Below are positions 62,641 through 64,000 of a stretch of 64,000 nt of DNA, piece by piece. This DNA comes from Straminergon stramineum (taxonomy: Eukaryota > Streptophyta > Bryopsida > Hypnales > Calliergonaceae). The position numbers were made by a program, and so were the translations under genes. The DNA lies in the NCBI GenBank assembly GCA_963920665.1, contig OY987266.1:22866248-22930247 (forward strand), read 5' to 3'. Position 1 is the first letter of the stretch. The number at the start of each line of letters is the position of its first letter. The notes beneath the pieces are model-generated. The model had not been told where the DNA came from, ran no database searches, and worked only from the letters and a program-made list of their open reading frames with translations.

Positions 62641-62822
62641 GTTTTAATTCTCGATATACGCTCCGTGCTTATCTTCATTTCGCATGCGAGCTTACATTAC
62701 ATCTGGTTCCGGCCCTTTCAATTTCATCCCTCCTCGTCGGTCGTGATCGAGATTAGCCACTACGTCGCCGGCAGTGGTGCCGTGGTAGCTTGAATTGCTG
62801 CCTTGCTACTTTCGAATTGAAG
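62640..62822 (+). other. Probable 5' UTR exon of the right-hand lipase
   Basis: Pyrimidine-rich sequence ending at a good donor (TTGAAG|GTAAGAT at 62,822). No long open frame. Assignment is by position and by the donor. Confidence 0.4.
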
Positions 62823-63128
62823 GTAAGATATATGTGCTTGCTTGCTACAACAATAGTATTCTCGATCGCTCTCTAATCATGGTCCGGAGTTCTCGGTACG
62901 TGGTGCAGTACAGTATATAGAAGATCGGTGTATCTTGGCGGCGATGGAGCTTGGGTGCCATGCCGTTCTGGCAATGATTTAGTTGGTGTACTGATGTGAT
63001 TTCTCGTTTTTTGCCGTCGGTGTAGTCGAGGCGGTTCAGTTGCGTACAATTTCTTTGAGCGGCGACTTGAACTGCAATGCGATCGAGCTGGAGGGACGTG
63101 CTCCGGGTGGCCGCGATAGCTCCATTAG

Positions 63129-63629
63129 CTCCATTTTGAGAAGCTGCACGGTTGCGACGACATGAATTACGAGCGTTGTCAGGACCTTCGACCCGCATTT
63201 TTCTGTGCCGAGGCTGTTCTGATTGACAAGAATGCAGACGTTGAGAAGTATCTGAATAAGGCCAGGGAGGACTTTCCCATGGACATTCAGTTTGACAAGG
63301 TGCACGTCTCCGTGGACCAGGAGGATGATCCACGCAGCATGAAGTTTTTGGTGGCGTACGGTAGGGAGACCACTTTCATTGCGTTTCGCGGAGCTCGCGA
63401 TTTTGAATACCTCGGCCGGGACAGGGAGAAACCGTTGACGAGGAGTGACCTGCATGCCACGGTCAAAGAGCTGGCCGGTAGCTTCCTGGGACCCGATTTC
63501 AAATTGCTCGCAGAGTTGTATCGTGCCGGGAAGCGCATCATCTTCTGCGGACACAGATTGGGGGGTGCGGTGGCGCAGATGGTGATCATTCGCTTCTGGA
63601 AGGAGAAAGAAATCGATATTATCAAACCG
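63129..63629 (+). CDS. Class-3 lipase-like gene, first coding exon, catalytic Ser replaced by Arg
   Basis: Homologous to the exon 6928-7455 of the left lipase: shared order FDKVHVSVDQ, KFLVAYG, TTFIAFRGA, KRIIFCGH, LGGAVAQMV. A good donor CCG|GTACGT at 63,629 keeps the same phase (0) as in the left gene. The nucleophile motif reads GHRLGG: codon AGA instead of the AGC seen in the left gene. The stretch between FRG and the elbow lacks the GSFHKGFYD motif. The frame is otherwise open, and the start is taken as ATG 63,162, or an upstream codon after a possible acceptor at 63,128. Later exons lie beyond the window. If expressed the product is unlikely to be a Ser-hydrolase and may act as a non-catalytic lipase-fold protein, or be an early pseudogene. 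Confidence 0.7.
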
Positions 63630-64000
63630 GTACGTACGCCTGGATATATCGAATTTCTTATTGTTGATTCATTTCTTCCTGGTTCTCCCTTCCTTACAGT
63701 CACGCTTTCAATGCTTTGTTTCTTGACTCTTGCGTTGATTATTGTTTCTTTCAAGAAAACTCGATTTATCTAGCAACAAACGCTCACAATTTTTTTTACC
63801 AAACCCATTGAAGACTTGGACCCACCATTGCAGACAATGCAAGCGTTTAAAGTGTCTGCAGGGAATTATGGTTGGGGGTAGATGAAATTCGTCCAAGTGA
63901 GATGGATGAAGTCGTGAAACTTGTGTACCGGCGTCTCCATGCATGTGTATAATTTAATATAGACTATGAGATTATGACGAAGTCCAAAGTTTCCATGTGC
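63630..64000 (+). other. Intron of the right-hand lipase, to window edge
   Basis: Starts gtacgtacg. A possible acceptor ccattgcag lies at 63,832, but the sequence after it does not resemble the next exon of the left gene, so the following coding exon probably lies outside the window. Confidence 0.45.

Overview
The window looks like nuclear DNA from a large, transposon-rich land-plant genome. It is AT-rich and gene-poor, with spliced genes (GT..AG introns), a CCCTAAA telomere-type tract at 40,975-41,024, plant-type retroelements and TATA-containing GC-rich promoter patches. The lipase family, the kinase-like and HAD-phosphatase-like relics and the absence of seed-plant TE families I know suggest a seed-free lineage (moss, lycophyte, fern or similar). 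That lineage call is inference. No tRNA, rRNA, true CRISPR array or organellar DNA was seen.

Layout. 1-8.3 kb: a multi-exon class-3 lipase gene on the minus strand, running off the left edge. 8.9-12.0 kb: copy 1 of a duplicated non-coding block (copy 2 at 61.15-62.64 kb), interrupted by a 5'-truncated LINE with 15-bp target-site duplications. 12.5-26 kb: nested short elements (a family ending in TTAA + CCCCTAAA), a decayed protein-kinase-like gene, and a split BED-like/hAT-like gene disrupted by an LTR element that carries only Gag-protease. 26.5-28.7 kb: a decayed coding unit of unknown function. 29.4-46.4 kb: the most interesting region. It holds a NIF/FCP-type HAD phosphatase relic and a ParB-like plus possible DNA-methyltransferase-like relic on the minus strand, an RNase H-like transposase-type relic (HTHDDID motif) on the plus strand, and at least 22 copies of a 21-29 nt palindrome. 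The palindromes sit in introns and in two regularly spaced arrays (about 85 bp and about 112 bp). I read this as one old giant DNA transposon with its own repeated protein-binding sites. 47-48.8 kb: a coiled-coil/RING-like decayed gene. 49.3-58.0 kb: an 8.7-kb inverted repeat with arms of 4.0-4.7 kb and almost no loop. 60-62.8 kb: a gene-like GC-rich patch and copy 2 of the duplicated block, which acts as upstream sequence for a second lipase gene on the plus strand (63.1 kb to the right edge). Its nucleophile serine is replaced by arginine.

Only the two lipase genes look like host genes with intact exons. Nearly every other coding region is interrupted by in-frame stops that could each come from one C-to-T (or G-to-A) change while the frame stays open, so decay through methylated-cytosine deamination is the common theme. 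Product names for relics rest on motifs I can see. Splice sites were read by eye and no alignment or search was run.
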